From Pantoea rwandensis (GTDB lineage: Bacteria > Pseudomonadota > Gammaproteobacteria > Enterobacterales > Enterobacteriaceae), in contig NZ_CP009454.1 in NCBI RefSeq assembly GCF_000759475.1, positions 3,348,001 to 3,412,000 on the forward strand: a stretch of DNA of 64,000 bases. The letters run 5' to 3'. Position numbers and translations under genes: made by a program. The notes under the pieces are model-generated. The model was not told the DNA's origin. It was given only the letters and a program-made list of their open reading frames with translations, and ran no database searches. Every line of letters starts with the position of its first letter. The first letter of the stretch is position 1. Shown here one piece after another: positions 48,540 to 58,029 of this stretch.

Positions 48540-49199
48540 ATGGAGTTTGACTGGAGCGTCATTTGGCCAGCCCTGCCGATTTTGATCGAAGGCGCCAAAA
48601 TGACCCTGATAATTTCCGTACTCGGCTTAATTGGCGGGTTAATCATTGGTTTAGTCGCCGGCTTCGCACGCGCGTACGGTGGATGGATAGCCAATAACAT
48701 CGCACTGGTGTTCATCGAGCTGATTCGCGGTACGCCAATCGTGGTGCAGGTAATGTTTATTTACTTCGCCTTGCCGATGGCCTTCCCGGACCTACGTATC
48801 GATCCGTTTACCGCTGCCGTGGTCACCATCATGATTAACTCCGGTGCCTATATCGCGGAAATCACGCGTGGTGCCGTGCTGTCGATCAACAAAGGCTTCC
48901 GTGAAGCAGGCCTGGCGCTGGGTCTTTCCCGTCGTGAAACCCTGCGTTACGTCATCATGCCGTTGGCACTGCGTCGTATGCTGCCACCGCTCGGTAACCA
49001 GTGGATCGTGAGTATCAAAGATACCTCGCTGTTTATCGTGATCGGCGTGGCGGAACTGACCCGTCAGGGTCAGGAAATCATCGCCGGAAACTTCCGCGCG
49101 CTGGAGATCTGGAGTGCCGTTGCGATTATCTATCTGGTTATTACGTTGGTGTTGAGCTTTGTACTGCGCCGTATTGAGAAGAAGGTGAAAATCCTGTGA
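48540..49199 (+). CDS. glnP: Glutamine ABC transporter permease GlnP
   Basis: A protein of 219 residues, the same as E. coli. It has five membrane helices and the polar amino-acid permease motif [35 protein letters not shown] (EAA loop). It forms a homodimeric channel with GlnQ. Its stop overlaps the glnQ GTG start by four bases. Confidence 0.97.
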   Translation: MEFDWSVIWPALPILIEGAKMTLIISVLGLIGGLIIGLVAGFARAYGGWIANNIALVFIELIRGTPIVVQVMFIYFALPMAFPDLRIDPFTAAVVTIMINSGAYIAEITRGAVLSINKGFREAGLALGLSRRETLRYVIMPLALRRMLPPLGNQWIVSIKDTSLFIVIGVAELTRQGQEIIAGNFRALEIWSAVAIIYLVITLVLSFVLRRIEKKVKIL

Positions 49200-49918
49200 T
49201 TGAATTTAAAAACGTCTCTAAAAACTTCGGCCAGACCAAAGTCCTGCACGACATTAACCTGAAGATCAATCAGGGTGAAGTGGTGGTGATTATCGGGCCA
49301 TCTGGCTCAGGTAAATCGACCCTGCTGCGCTGCATCAACAAGCTTGAAGAGATCACTACCGGTGACCTGATTGTTGATGGCATGAAAGTTAACGATCCTA
49401 AAGTCGATGAGCGTCTGATTCGCCAGGAAGCCGGTATGGTGTTCCAGCAGTTCCATCTGTTCCCACAGATGAGTGCGCTGGACAACGTGGCTTTCGGCCC
49501 AATTCGCGTGCGCGGTGCTAAAAAGGACGACGCACAGAAATTGGCGCGTGAACTGTTAGGTAAAGTCGGCCTCGCCGAGCGTGCGCACCACTTCCCAGCC
49601 GAACTGTCTGGTGGTCAGCAGCAGCGTGTCGCCATCGCCCGTGCACTGGCGGTGAAGCCGAAAATGATGCTGTTTGATGAGCCAACCTCTGCACTCGATC
49701 CAGAACTGCGCCATGAAGTGCTCAAGGTGATGCAGGATCTGGCTGAAGAAGGCATGACGATGGTGATTGTGACGCACGAAGTGGGCTTCGCTCAGAAAGT
49801 GGCTTCGCGTCTGATCTTCATTGATAAAGGCACCATCGCTGAAGATGGCAATCCGGATGAGTTGATCACCAACCCACCGAGCGATCGTCTGCGTGAGTTC
49901 CTGCAGCACGTATCATAA
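49196..49918 (+). CDS. glnQ: Glutamine ABC transporter ATPase GlnQ
   Basis: A protein of 240 residues, the same as E. coli, with a GTG start at 49196 inside the glnP end. Walker A is GPSGSGKST, signature LSGGQQQR, Walker [14 protein letters not shown], switch VTHE. It energises glutamine import. A strong terminator follows at once. Confidence 0.97.
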   Translation: MIEFKNVSKNFGQTKVLHDINLKINQGEVVVIIGPSGSGKSTLLRCINKLEEITTGDLIVDGMKVNDPKVDERLIRQEAGMVFQQFHLFPQMSALDNVAFGPIRVRGAKKDDAQKLARELLGKVGLAERAHHFPAELSGGQQQRVAIARALAVKPKMMLFDEPTSALDPELRHEVLKVMQDLAEEGMTMVIVTHEVGFAQKVASRLIFIDKGTIAEDGNPDELITNPPSDRLREFLQHVS

Positions 49919-49923
49919 ATGAC

Positions 49924-49950
49924 GAGGCGGCTGTAAAGCCGCCTCTTCTT
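49924..49950 (+). terminator. Rho-independent terminator of glnHPQ
   Basis: GAGGCGGCT (49924-49932), loop GTAA, AGCCGCCTC (49937-49945), then TTCTT. Confidence 0.85.
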
Positions 49951-50041
49951 CCGTAAAGAATTTTCCTTTCAGAATCTTCACCTTCCATCACTGACTATAC
50001 TTTTTCTCTTGTGCCGTTGCGCGTTGCTCAAGGAGAAGGTC

Positions 50042-52315
50042 ATGTCGTTTGCCCGCCCATCATGGTGCCTCACCATATGGATGCTGCTCTGTCTGTTCCT
50101 CGTTCCCACCGCAAACGCGGTCAATCTGCCGCAGGCCGCCGTCGCCGCTCAACAAACGTCAACGCCCGCTGCCAACACCACCGCTGAAGCAGAGCCAACG
50201 CTGGAAGATAAAAAAGCCGCTTATGCCGCGCTGGCGAATATTCTGGAGAATAACGATTCGCGTCAGGAATTGATCGATCAGCTGCGTCAGGCCGCCACCA
50301 GTAAAGCCAACAATGAACAACCCGTCCTGGCACCACCGCAGGCTGAGCAGGAAGATCCCACGGTACTGGAGAGCGTCACCAACGTCACACGCGAATACGG
50401 GGGCGCCGTTGCCTCGCAGTTTGTCCGTTTGCACGACAACATCGTTAACGCGCCGCACAAATCCTTTAATCAGCAAACCTTCTTCAATGCACTGAGGTAT
50501 TTCGCCGGGCTCGCCGCTGCCGTTTTTGCTTTTTACTGGTTCACGCGGCTGTTGATGTATCCCGTGTGGCAGCGCATGGGCCGCTGGGGGCGCAATCATA
50601 ATCTGGAACGCACCAAGTGGCTGCATCTTCCTGTCACCATCGTCGTCGCTTTTCTGCTCGACTTACTGCTTCTGGCGCTGACGCTGTTTGTGGGTCAGAT
50701 CATCAGTGATAACTACCACAACAACAACCGCACCATTGCCTATCAGCAGGGGCTGTTCCTCAATGCCTTCGCGTTGATTGAGTTTTTCAAAGCGGTGTTG
50801 CGATTGATATTCTGCCCACGCTTCCCCACACTGCGCTTCTTTCATCTTTCCGATGCACGCGCCGCATACTGGAACACGCGTCTCAGCTGGCTCAGCGGCA
50901 CCATTGGTTATGGCTTGCTGGTGGTGGTGCCGATCGTCGGCAATCAGGTCAATATGCAAATCGCTGCATTGGTGAATATGCTGATCATGTGCATTATGAC
51001 CGGCTGGGCGCTGTGGTTGATTTTCCGCAATCGACGCAACATCCACGATGAATTATCGCGTTTGGCCGATCGCAGTATGAGCTTCTTTGCCTTGTTTATC
51101 CGCGCCTTCGGCATGGTGTGGCATTGGCTGGCGAGCGCCTACTTTATCGCGCTGTTCCTGTTCTCGATCTTCAATCCGGGTGACAGCCTGAAGTTTATGA
51201 TGTCGGCCACGGTACGCAGCATGGCGATTATTGTTATCGCTGCACTGGTTTCTGGCATGCTGACGCGCTGGATTGGCAAAACGCTCACGCTGTCGCCGGA
51301 TCTGCGTCGCAACTATCCTGAGCTGCAGAAACGCGTCAATGACTGGGTGAAAGCACTGCTGAAACTGGCGCGGGTGATCACCGTGTTCGCCACGCTACTG
51401 CTGCTGCTCAATGCCTGGAATCTGTTTGATCTCTGGCACTGGCTCACGCTGGGAGCCGGGCAGAAAATGGTGGATGTGCTGATTCGTATCGTGATGATTT
51501 TACTGCTTTCCGCCATCGGCTGGACACTGCTGGCTAGCCTGATCGAAAGCCGTCTGGCTTCGGATTCACACGGAAGGCCGATGCCCAGCGCACGTACGCG
51601 CACCTTACTGACGCTATTCCGTAACGCGCTGGCGGTGGTGATCAGCACCATCACCATTATGATTCTGCTGTCAGAAGTGGGCGTTAACATCGCGCCGCTG
51701 CTGGCGGGTGCCGGTGCGCTGGGGCTGGCAGTGTCATTCGGTTCGCAAACGCTGGTGAAGGATATTATCACCGGTATCTTTATTCAGTTTGAGAATGGCA
51801 TGAATACCGGCGATCTGGTGACCATTGGCCCGATTACCGGCACGGTGGAGCGCATGTCGATTCGTTCCGTCGGCGTGCGACAGGATACCGGTGCCTATCA
51901 CATCATTCCCTGGTCTTCGATTACCACTTTCGCCAACTTTGTGCGCGGTATTGGCTCGTTTGTCGCCAACTATGATGTAGACCGCAGTGAAGACACCGAG
52001 CGCGTGAATGCGACCTTGCAGGCGGCGGTGAAAGCGTTGCTGGAGAATCCGGATATTCGCGGCATGGTGATTGGCGAACCGAGTTTTTCCGGACTGGTAG
52101 GCTTGACCAATCAATCCTTTACCGTGCGCGTCTCATTCACCACCCAACCGCTGAAGCAGTGGACAGTGCGTTTTGCGCTGGATGATAAGGTGAAGAAGCA
52201 TTTTGATGCCGCAGGGATTAGAACGCCGCATCAGACGGTGGAAGTGATGCAGACGGGTAACGATGTGGCTTCGGCGGCTACGCTGGCAGCACTGCCGCCG
52301 CCCAATCCATCGTAG
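50042..52315 (+). CDS. ybiO: Moderate-conductance mechanosensitive channel YbiO
   Basis: 757 residues from the ATG at 50042 (AAGGAGAAGG upstream), against 741 in E. coli. The signal peptide ends TANAVN. A periplasmic helical domain (about 30-150) is followed by around eleven membrane helices. The MscS pore and beta domain are near the C-terminal third: PLLAGAGALGLAVSFGSQTLVKDIITGIFIQFENGMNTGDLVTIG. It opens under membrane tension to release solutes after osmotic downshock. It lies next to glnQ, as in E. coli. Confidence 0.95.
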   Translation: MSFARPSWCLTIWMLLCLFLVPTANAVNLPQAAVAAQQTSTPAANTTAEAEPTLEDKKAAYAALANILENNDSRQELIDQLRQAATSKANNEQPVLAPPQAEQEDPTVLESVTNVTREYGGAVASQFVRLHDNIVNAPHKSFNQQTFFNALRYFAGLAAAVFAFYWFTRLLMYPVWQRMGRWGRNHNLERTKWLHLPVTIVVAFLLDLLLLALTLFVGQIISDNYHNNNRTIAYQQGLFLNAFALIEFFKAVLRLIFCPRFPTLRFFHLSDARAAYWNTRLSWLSGTIGYGLLVVVPIVGNQVNMQIAALVNMLIMCIMTGWALWLIFRNRRNIHDELSRLADRSMSFFALFIRAFGMVWHWLASAYFIALFLFSIFNPGDSLKFMMSATVRSMAIIVIAALVSGMLTRWIGKTLTLSPDLRRNYPELQKRVNDWVKALLKLARVITVFATLLLLLNAWNLFDLWHWLTLGAGQKMVDVLIRIVMILLLSAIGWTLLASLIESRLASDSHGRPMPSARTRTLLTLFRNALAVVISTITIMILLSEVGVNIAPLLAGAGALGLAVSFGSQTLVKDIITGIFIQFENGMNTGDLVTIGPITGTVERMSIRSVGVRQDTGAYHIIPWSSITTFANFVRGIGSFVANYDVDRSEDTERVNATLQAAVKALLENPDIRGMVIGEPSFSGLVGLTNQSFTVRVSFTTQPLKQWTVRFALDDKVKKHFDAAGIRTPHQTVEVMQTGNDVASAATLAALPPPNPS

Positions 52316-52572
52316 CATCACACAGGGACGGCACCGGGTTGTCAGATTCCGCGCCTGCATGACGGGGCCGGAACTCGCACCTGCCGTCTAACCGGTGCCG
52401 ATTGCGATCGCTAAATTCAGCGCGAGAACTGAAGTGGGACATTGCCAGGGCTCATTTCAATGCGGACTGCAAACACAAGGCGGTACGACTTAGCGCAAGT
52501 GATCAAATGGGCGGGCCAGAACCCGCCTCCATATTTTACACCCAGAGAAATAAGGCCTCCACGCCCGTTGAA
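52316..52572. other. Gene-free ybiO/rlmF gap with inverted repeats
   Basis: 257 bp between convergent genes. GGCACCGG (52331-52338) pairs with CCGGTGCC (52392-52399) across a 53-nt interior that is itself GC-rich and can fold. A separate hairpin GGCGGG (52510-52515)/CCCGCC (52522-52527) may be a terminator. No coding frame with an RBS was found. Confidence 0.45.
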
Positions 52573-53499
52573 TCAGCGCACGAGGCGTTTAGTGCGCGCA
52601 GCGGGCGGCAGGAAAGTCCAGGCGATAAAGCGGCTCTGTTTCTGCCCCTGTGCCATCTCAATGATTCGCACTTCCTCAACATCGAGATCGCGCAACTGAT
52701 CACGCAGCGCAGGCAGGTTCTCTTTGCGCGAAACCAGTGAGGTAAACCAGACAATACGATCCGCGTAAGCCACACTCTCGTCGATCATCTTACCCACGAA
52801 CTGACGTTCTCCGCCCTCGCACCACAGTTCCTTATGCTGACCACCAAAGTTGAGTGGTGCATTTTTACCTAAGCCTAGATTACGCGTTTTACGCTGACCC
52901 ACCATCGCCGCTTCCTGTGCCGACGCATGGAACGGTGGGTTACACAGCACCGCATGGTAGCGCTCATTTTTGTGCACCACACCGGCGAAAATGGCGGAAT
53001 CGTCTTTCTGACGACGCAGGCGCACACCGCGTTGTAAGCCGGGATTGCTGGCGACAATCTGGTTAGCAGCGGTAATCGCTTCAGCCGTGATATCCGTACC
53101 GGTGAAACGCCAACCGTATTCCGCGTGTCCGATTAGCGGATAGATGAGGTTGGCACCGCAACCGATATCCATAATATCGACATCGCGTGGCACTTTGCCG
53201 CCGTTGTCGCTGGCCAGCAAATCAGCCAGCGCATGCACATAGTCAGCACGACCTGGTACGGGTGGTGTTAGGTAGCCTTCCGGTAGCTGCCAGTTCAGGT
53301 TATAAAACAGTTTGATCAGCGCCTGATTGAGCAGCATCACTGCTTCAGGATCGGCAAAATCTACCGACAGCTCGCCGTAGCCATTTGGACGCACTTTCAC
53401 CGCCAGCGGCGGATGGGCGGCGGTCAGAGCAGCAAAATCATAACGGCCCTGATGGCGATTACGGGGATGGAATGGCGAGGTGGCGGTTGGCTTGTTCAT
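52573..53499 (-). CDS. rlmF: 23S rRNA m6A1618 methyltransferase RlmF
   Basis: 308 residues from the ATG at 53499 (CCGGAGAAT before it), the same as E. coli RlmF/YbiN. It uses SAM to methylate A1618 of 23S rRNA. SAM-binding motif I is DIMDIGCGANLIYPLIG and the amino-methyltransferase motif IV is NPPFH. The end FIAWTFLPPAARTKRLVR agrees with the family. An open frame extends to 53553 without an RBS. Confidence 0.95.
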   Translation of the reverse strand: MNKPTATSPFHPRNRHQGRYDFAALTAAHPPLAVKVRPNGYGELSVDFADPEAVMLLNQALIKLFYNLNWQLPEGYLTPPVPGRADYVHALADLLASDNGGKVPRDVDIMDIGCGANLIYPLIGHAEYGWRFTGTDITAEAITAANQIVASNPGLQRGVRLRRQKDDSAIFAGVVHKNERYHAVLCNPPFHASAQEAAMVGQRKTRNLGLGKNAPLNFGGQHKELWCEGGERQFVGKMIDESVAYADRIVWFTSLVSRKENLPALRDQLRDLDVEEVRIIEMAQGQKQSRFIAWTFLPPAARTKRLVR

Positions 53500-53610
53500 A
53501 GATTCTCCGGAAAGTAGCGCGGGCGTAAGATACGCTGGATGGCGGCATCGCACAATCCGCTTACACGATTATCTGTATTGCATTTAAATCTAATATCCCC
53601 AAATTGAGTC

Positions 53611-53640
53611 CCAAATAATTCGTGCTACAGCCAGGCGGAC
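53611..53640. repeat. Half copy of the intergenic palindromic repeat
   Basis: CCAAATAATTC followed by TGCTACAGCCAGGCGG is the left arm of the family found at 492-616 and 7712-7800. The right arm is missing. It lies between rlmF and the flavin reductase gene. Confidence 0.45.
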
Positions 53641-53728
53641 ATTAAGGTCATCCCTTTCCTGATAACCGTGATTGGGATGCCATGACACCGTTGTGGTGTG
53701 AAGTTTATCAGACAAGCCAGGAGCGCTA

Positions 53729-54358
53729 ATGCGACAACGTTATACTTATCAGCCACGAAGCGGGCATGGTTTACCACACGATCCGCTGAACGCTATTGTT
53801 GGTCCCCGCCCTATCGGCTGGGTGAGTTCGCTGAGCGCCAGTGGCCAGCGCAACCTGGCACCCTACAGTTTCTTCAACTGTTTTAACTATCATCCCCCCA
53901 TCATCGGTTTCGCCAGCAGCGGCTGGAAAGACAGCGTACGCAATATCAGTGAGAGCAAAGAGTTTGTCTGGAATCTGGCCACTCGTCCGCTCGCCGAAGC
54001 GATGAATGAAAGTTCTGCGTCAGTGCCGCCCGAGCAGGATGAGTTTGCGCTGGCGGGATTGACCCCAATTGCCGCCTCGCACGTCAACGTCAGCATGGTG
54101 GCAGAGAGCCCGGTGAATTTTGAGTGCCGTCTGACTCAGCTGATTCGTCTGCAAGATGTGCAAGGCACTGAACTGGAGAGTTGGCTGGTGTTGGGTGAAG
54201 TGGTGGCGATCCATATTGATGAGACGCTGCTGGAAGATGGCATCTACCAGACCGCAAAGGCGCAACCTATTCTGCGAGCCGGTGGCCCATCGGCGTATTA
54301 CGGCATCAGCGAGGATTTGCGGTTTGATTTGGTGCGCCCGGATGCGCGCCGGGGTTAA
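53729..54358 (+). CDS. Flavin reductase family protein (FMN-binding split barrel)
   Basis: A protein of 209 residues. The N-terminal DPLNAIVGPRPIGWVSSLSASGQRNLAPYSFFNCFNYHPPIIGFASSG is the FMN-binding signature of the flavin-reductase-like (DIM6/NTAB) group. The end YYGISEDLRFDLVRPDARRG is also typical. It is probably an NAD(P)H:FMN reductase or a related FMN enzyme. The partner monooxygenase is not next to it, so the physiological role is open. Start ATG behind CAGGAGCG. Confidence 0.85.
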   Translation: MRQRYTYQPRSGHGLPHDPLNAIVGPRPIGWVSSLSASGQRNLAPYSFFNCFNYHPPIIGFASSGWKDSVRNISESKEFVWNLATRPLAEAMNESSASVPPEQDEFALAGLTPIAASHVNVSMVAESPVNFECRLTQLIRLQDVQGTELESWLVLGEVVAIHIDETLLEDGIYQTAKAQPILRAGGPSAYYGISEDLRFDLVRPDARRG

Positions 54359-54457
54359 TTTTTTGCAGGCTGGCGGTTCCGGTTCAAATTCAGTTTGAAA
54401 CATAGGTTAGGATTGCAGGCTGAAATGCGGGTTGCCAAAAACAGCTCAAGTGTTAGT

Positions 54458-54532
54458 GGCCTAGCACCTCTGATGCTGCAAGGGCTATCCGCAGCGCTGA
54501 GGCTTTTACGTTGGGCCAGGAGATCCACGCAG
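54458..54532. repeat. Structured interspersed element, truncated copy B1
   Basis: 75 bp identical or nearly so to the left part of the full copy at 54602. It carries the left arm TAGCACCTCTG, the 48-bp core and the left arm of the first hairpin (GATCCACGC), then breaks off. It lies 69 bp before the full copy, in direct orientation. The 648-bp gap 54359-55006 contains B1, B2 and the 8-bp tandem repeat and no gene. Confidence 0.7.
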
Positions 54533-54601
54533 AGGGGATTCAAGTCTTCCAGTCTGCTGATGAGCGCAAGTGAATGCTGTTGAAAGGGGCACAATTTTTG
54601 A

Positions 54602-54808
54602 GGCCGTAGCACCTCTGATGCTGCAAGGGCTATCCGCAGCGCTGAGGCTTTTACGTTGGGCCAGGAGATCCACGCAGGGATGCGTGGATCAGTTCGGGGC
54701 CGACCAGGGATGGTCGATCCCCGAACGATCCGTAGGCACGACGTGGAAGCCGAGGGCACCGCGTCAGCGGCGCGAGGACTGCCCGGCGGCAGCAGAGGTG
54801 CTACGGCC
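54602..54808. repeat. Structured interspersed element, full copy B2
   Basis: 207 bp. The ends are perfectly complementary over 16 bp: GGCCGTAGCACCTCTG (54602-54617) with CAGAGGTGCTACGGCC (54793-54808). Hairpin one is GATCCACGC-AGGGAT-GCGTGGATC (54667-54690). Hairpin two is TTCGGGG...CGACC-AGGGAT-GGTCG...CCCCGAA (54693-54725). Compared with copy A at 20904-21107, the stem bases differ but stay paired and the first loop is unchanged. Minus-strand ORFs that read PRAADAVPSAST in both copies are not believed to be genes. Confidence 0.78.
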
Positions 54809-54835
54809 CGCACCTACACGCACCTTACACGCACC

Positions 54836-54992
54836 AAGCAGTTAAGCAGTTAAGCAGTTAAGCAGTTAAGCAGTTAAGCAGTTAAGCAGTTAAGCAGTTA
54901 AGCAGTTAAGCAGTTAAGCAGTTAAGCAGTTAAGCAGTTCAGCAGTTCAGCAGTTCAGCAGTTCAGCAGTTCAGCAGTTCAGCAGTTCAGCA
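54836..54992. repeat. 8-bp tandem repeat (VNTR)
   Basis: Twelve copies of GTTAAGCA from 54841 to 54936, then seven copies of GTTCAGCA from 54937 to 54992, preceded by a partial unit. The unit changes at one base in a single block switch. It ends 14 bp from the hutH-like stop codon. Length 8 is not a multiple of three, and no reading frame uses it. Confidence 0.93.
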
Positions 54993-55006
54993 TCGCTTAA
55001 GAGCAC

Positions 55007-56491
55007 TCAGCTAGCACCGTTTTTCATCACCTGAACCGCCCGGGCAATTTCCGGTGCCAGCCAGCGGTCTTCCTGCCAGTTCGCCACCACTGCCCGCAAA
55101 CGGCGCAACGCCTGTTTCGTACCTTCCGCCAACTCCGCCTCGCCATGAAAATCCAGCGCCTGCGCAGCCAGCAAATACTCAATCGCCAGAATCTGCCATA
55201 CGTTCCCTACCAGTTTCAGCAACTTAAGCGCGGCCCCGGTACCCAGGCTAAGATGATCTTCCTGCAAACCCGAGGTCACGTAATTATCCAGCACCGCCGG
55301 TTGTGCCAGCTGACGGTTCTCTGCGCACAACGATGCCGCCACATACTGGGCAATCATCATGCCGGAATTCACGCCCGGCTGCGCCACCAGAAACGCAGGT
55401 AAACCACTGACCAGTGGATTCACTAAACGATCCAGGCGCCGCTCAGCAATACTGCCAATTTCCGCCATGGCAATGGCCAAAACATCAGCCGCCATCGCTA
55501 CCGATTCACCATGCGGATTGGCCTGCGACACCACACGCCAGTTATCCACGGTGCCCAATACCAAAGGATTATCGGTACAGGCATTCAACTCGGTATTCAC
55601 CTGTCGCGCGGCGTGATCAAACTGATCGCGGCTGGCACCGTGCACCTGCGGCATCGAGCGTAAACTCAACGCATCCTGCGTGCGCACGCCCACGCTTTTT
55701 GCCAGCAGCGGGCTATCGCTCAGCAACTGACGCAAACGCAGGCCACTCTCCTGCATGCCAGGACTGGCTTTCAGTGCAATCACTTCTGCATCAAATGCCA
55801 CTAACTGGCCACGCAGCGCCTCAAAACTCATCGCGCCGGTCACGTCAGCCCAATCCAACAGCCGCGCCGCATCATCCAGTGCCAGGCAAGACAACCCGGT
55901 CATGCACGGCGTACCGTTCACCAGGCTCAAGCCCTCTTTGGCACCGGGTCGATAAGGTGTTAACCCGGCCTGCGTCAGCGCTTGCCCGGCAGGCACGATC
56001 TGTTGCTGATACTCAACATCGCCCACGCCAATCAGCGCGAGCCCAATATGCGCCATATGGCTGAGGTAACCCACAGAACCTTGCGACGGCACCTGCGGCG
56101 TAATCTGATGATTCAGCAGCGCCAGCAAATGCTGCACCAGCGCCACCGACACGCCCGATTTACCGTGGCTGTAGTTCGCAATCGCCGCACACAGGATGGC
56201 GCGCACCTGTTCACGCGTCAGCAGCGGCCCGACACCACAAGCGTGACTCAACAGCGTATTGCGCGACAGCTGACTCAGCTGTTCTTCCGGCAAGGTAATA
56301 TTGCACAGCGCCCCCAATCCGGTATTGATGCCATAAGCGATATGACCGCTGGCCACAATCAGCTCGACGATCTCACGCCCCAGAGCAATACGCTGCCAGG
56401 CACTGGCGCTTAACGTCAGTTCGGCATTGTGCCGCGCCACCTGCACCACATCCTGCCAGGAAAGCGTTTCATCGCCCCACACTAACGTCAT
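55007..56491 (-). CDS. HutH-family aromatic amino acid lyase homologue lacking the MIO triad
   Basis: A protein of 494 residues of the histidine/phenylalanine ammonia-lyase family. Y53 (YGINTG) and H83 (LSHACGVG) sit at the positions of the catalytic Tyr53 and His83 of Pseudomonas HutH. NGTP, the MAAD...[10 protein letters not shown] block and [12 protein letters not shown] are also present. The normal GSVGASGDLAPLAHMA is replaced by [10 protein letters not shown] (138-147), a six-residue shortening that removes the Ala-Ser-Gly from which the MIO electrophile forms. It starts inside the end of the ATPase gene (four-base overlap). It may be catalytically inactive on histidine, or a variant enzyme; a normal hutH and hutU probably lie beyond the right edge. 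Confidence 0.85.
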   Translation of the reverse strand: MTLVWGDETLSWQDVVQVARHNAELTLSASAWQRIALGREIVELIVASGHIAYGINTGLGALCNITLPEEQLSQLSRNTLLSHACGVGPLLTREQVRAILCAAIANYSHGKSGVSVALVQHLLALLNHQITPQVPSQGSVGYLSHMAHIGLALIGVGDVEYQQQIVPAGQALTQAGLTPYRPGAKEGLSLVNGTPCMTGLSCLALDDAARLLDWADVTGAMSFEALRGQLVAFDAEVIALKASPGMQESGLRLRQLLSDSPLLAKSVGVRTQDALSLRSMPQVHGASRDQFDHAARQVNTELNACTDNPLVLGTVDNWRVVSQANPHGESVAMAADVLAIAMAEIGSIAERRLDRLVNPLVSGLPAFLVAQPGVNSGMMIAQYVAASLCAENRQLAQPAVLDNYVTSGLQEDHLSLGTGAALKLLKLVGNVWQILAIEYLLAAQALDFHGEAELAEGTKQALRRLRAVVANWQEDRWLAPEIARAVQVMKNGAS

Positions 56492-57288
56492 GCTGGTTGC
56501 TCCGTGTGATGGCTCTGATGGCTGGAGATAAACTGCTTAAAGCGCTGCGAGCCCTGTGCGCCAAACATCTCTTCCGGCGTCCCCTGACAATCAATGGTCC
56601 CCTGATGCATAAACACCACGCGGTTGGAAACATTACGCGCAAAGCCCATTTCGTGGGTCACCACCAGCATGGTGCGCCCCTCTTCCGCCAGGCTGCGCAT
56701 CACTTTTAATACTTCGCCCACCAACTCCGGATCGAGCGCCGAAGTTGGCTCATCAAACAGCATCACCTCCGGATCCATCGCCAGTGCACGGGCAATCGCC
56801 ACTCGCTGCTGCTGGCCGCCGGAGAGCTGTGCCGGGTAGAAATCTTTGCGGTTCAACAGGCCAACGCGATCCAGCAACTGCTCCGCCTGGGCAATGCAGC
56901 TTTTCTTATCGCGCTTCAGAACATAGTGCGGTCCTTCAATCACGTTTTGCAGCACCGTCATATGCGACCACAGGTTAAAACTCTGGAACACCATGCCCAG
57001 ACGCGAGCGCAAACGCTCAATCTGTTTTGGGTTGGCCGCCAGCTGATGGCCACGCGCATGGCGCTTCATCTCAATCGTTTCACCACCGACGCTCACCACG
57101 CCAGCATCCGGCGTTTCCAGCAGATTGATGCAGCGCAATAAGGTACTTTTACCCGAGCCGCTGGCACCGAGAATCGAGATGACATCGCCTTGGTGCGCCT
57201 GCAGCGAAATGCCTTTCAGTACTTCCATCGCGCCAAAGGATTTATGAATATCGGTGGCGCTTAAGGTTACGGGGGACGTGGATTGCAT
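56488..57288 (-). CDS. Polar amino acid ABC transporter ATPase (HisP-like)
   Basis: 266 residues from the ATG at 57288 behind GGAGAG; a longer frame starts inside the permease gene. Walker [10 protein letters not shown], an insertion with a basic [38 protein letters not shown] typical of HisP, signature LSGGQQQR, Walker [14 protein letters not shown]. It is coupled to the HutH-like gene downstream and, one base apart, to the permease upstream. The operon context suggests histidine or urocanate import; this is inference. Confidence 0.9.
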   Translation of the reverse strand: MQSTSPVTLSATDIHKSFGAMEVLKGISLQAHQGDVISILGASGSGKSTLLRCINLLETPDAGVVSVGGETIEMKRHARGHQLAANPKQIERLRSRLGMVFQSFNLWSHMTVLQNVIEGPHYVLKRDKKSCIAQAEQLLDRVGLLNRKDFYPAQLSGGQQQRVAIARALAMDPEVMLFDEPTSALDPELVGEVLKVMRSLAEEGRTMLVVTHEMGFARNVSNRVVFMHQGTIDCQGTPEEMFGAQGSQRFKQFISSHQSHHTEQPA

Positions 57289-57289
57289 A

Positions 57290-58018
57290 TCACTCTCCGG
57301 CAAGCGGTTTAACGACGGGTAACGGCTTTTTTTCAACGCGATGCACCGGGGTTAAACGGCGTTCTAACAACGCGTAAAGCTGGACGATAATGAAGTTCAG
57401 GATCAGATAAATGGCGGCGGCGCAGATAAACACTTCCATGGTGCGATAGGTACGCTGAATGATCTGCTGCGCCACACCAGTGACATCCCATACGGTGACC
57501 AGGCTGGCCAGCGCCGTGGACTTCACCAGCAAAATCGCTTCGGTGGAATAAGCCGGCAGAGCATAACGCAGCATGATGGGCGCGATGATGCGACGCAGTA
57601 GCAGCCAGCGCGACATGCCGCAGGCCAGCCCGGCTTCCACCTGGCCGGGCGGCACCGCCAGCAAAGCACCACGTAAGATCTCCGCAGTATAAGCCGCCGT
57701 ACACAGCGACAGTGCCAGCACGGCGCAGGTAAACGGCTCGCGCAGGAATGGCCAGACAAAGCTATGGCGGATCACCCCAAACTGGCCCAATCCGTAATAG
57801 ATCAAGAACAGTTGAATCAGCAGCGGTGAGCCGCGAAACACCAGAATATAGCCGCGCGCAAAGCCGCTCAGCACCCGCCAGCGACTCATGCGCAGTGACA
57901 GAATCCCGATGGCGAGAATGCCACCACAGAGAAATGCACTGATAAATAGCCCCAGCGTTACCGGCAACGCTGCGCTTAGCTTGAGGAAAGTGTCAGTCAG
58001 AAAGGCGAAATCAATCAT
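57290..58018 (-). CDS. Polar amino acid ABC transporter permease (HisM-like)
   Basis: 242 residues from the ATG at 58018 behind AAGGAGC; the frame extends to 58060. Five membrane helices. The motif [19 protein letters not shown] and the EAA loop [32 protein letters not shown] are those of HisM/ArtM permeases. It partners with the HisQ-like permease. Confidence 0.9.
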   Translation of the reverse strand: MIDFAFLTDTFLKLSAALPVTLGLFISAFLCGGILAIGILSLRMSRWRVLSGFARGYILVFRGSPLLIQLFLIYYGLGQFGVIRHSFVWPFLREPFTCAVLALSLCTAAYTAEILRGALLAVPPGQVEAGLACGMSRWLLLRRIIAPIMLRYALPAYSTEAILLVKSTALASLVTVWDVTGVAQQIIQRTYRTMEVFICAAAIYLILNFIIVQLYALLERRLTPVHRVEKKPLPVVKPLAGE

Positions 58019-58029
58019 ACTGCTGCTCC

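Noticed and set aside
52402..52740. Plus-strand ORF of 112 codons overlapping the end of rlmF
   Set aside because: It is mostly the antisense of rlmF and lacks an RBS.
54836..54992. CRISPR-like appearance of the tandem repeat
   Set aside because: The 8-bp units are directly abutting with no spacers, and no cas genes are near.
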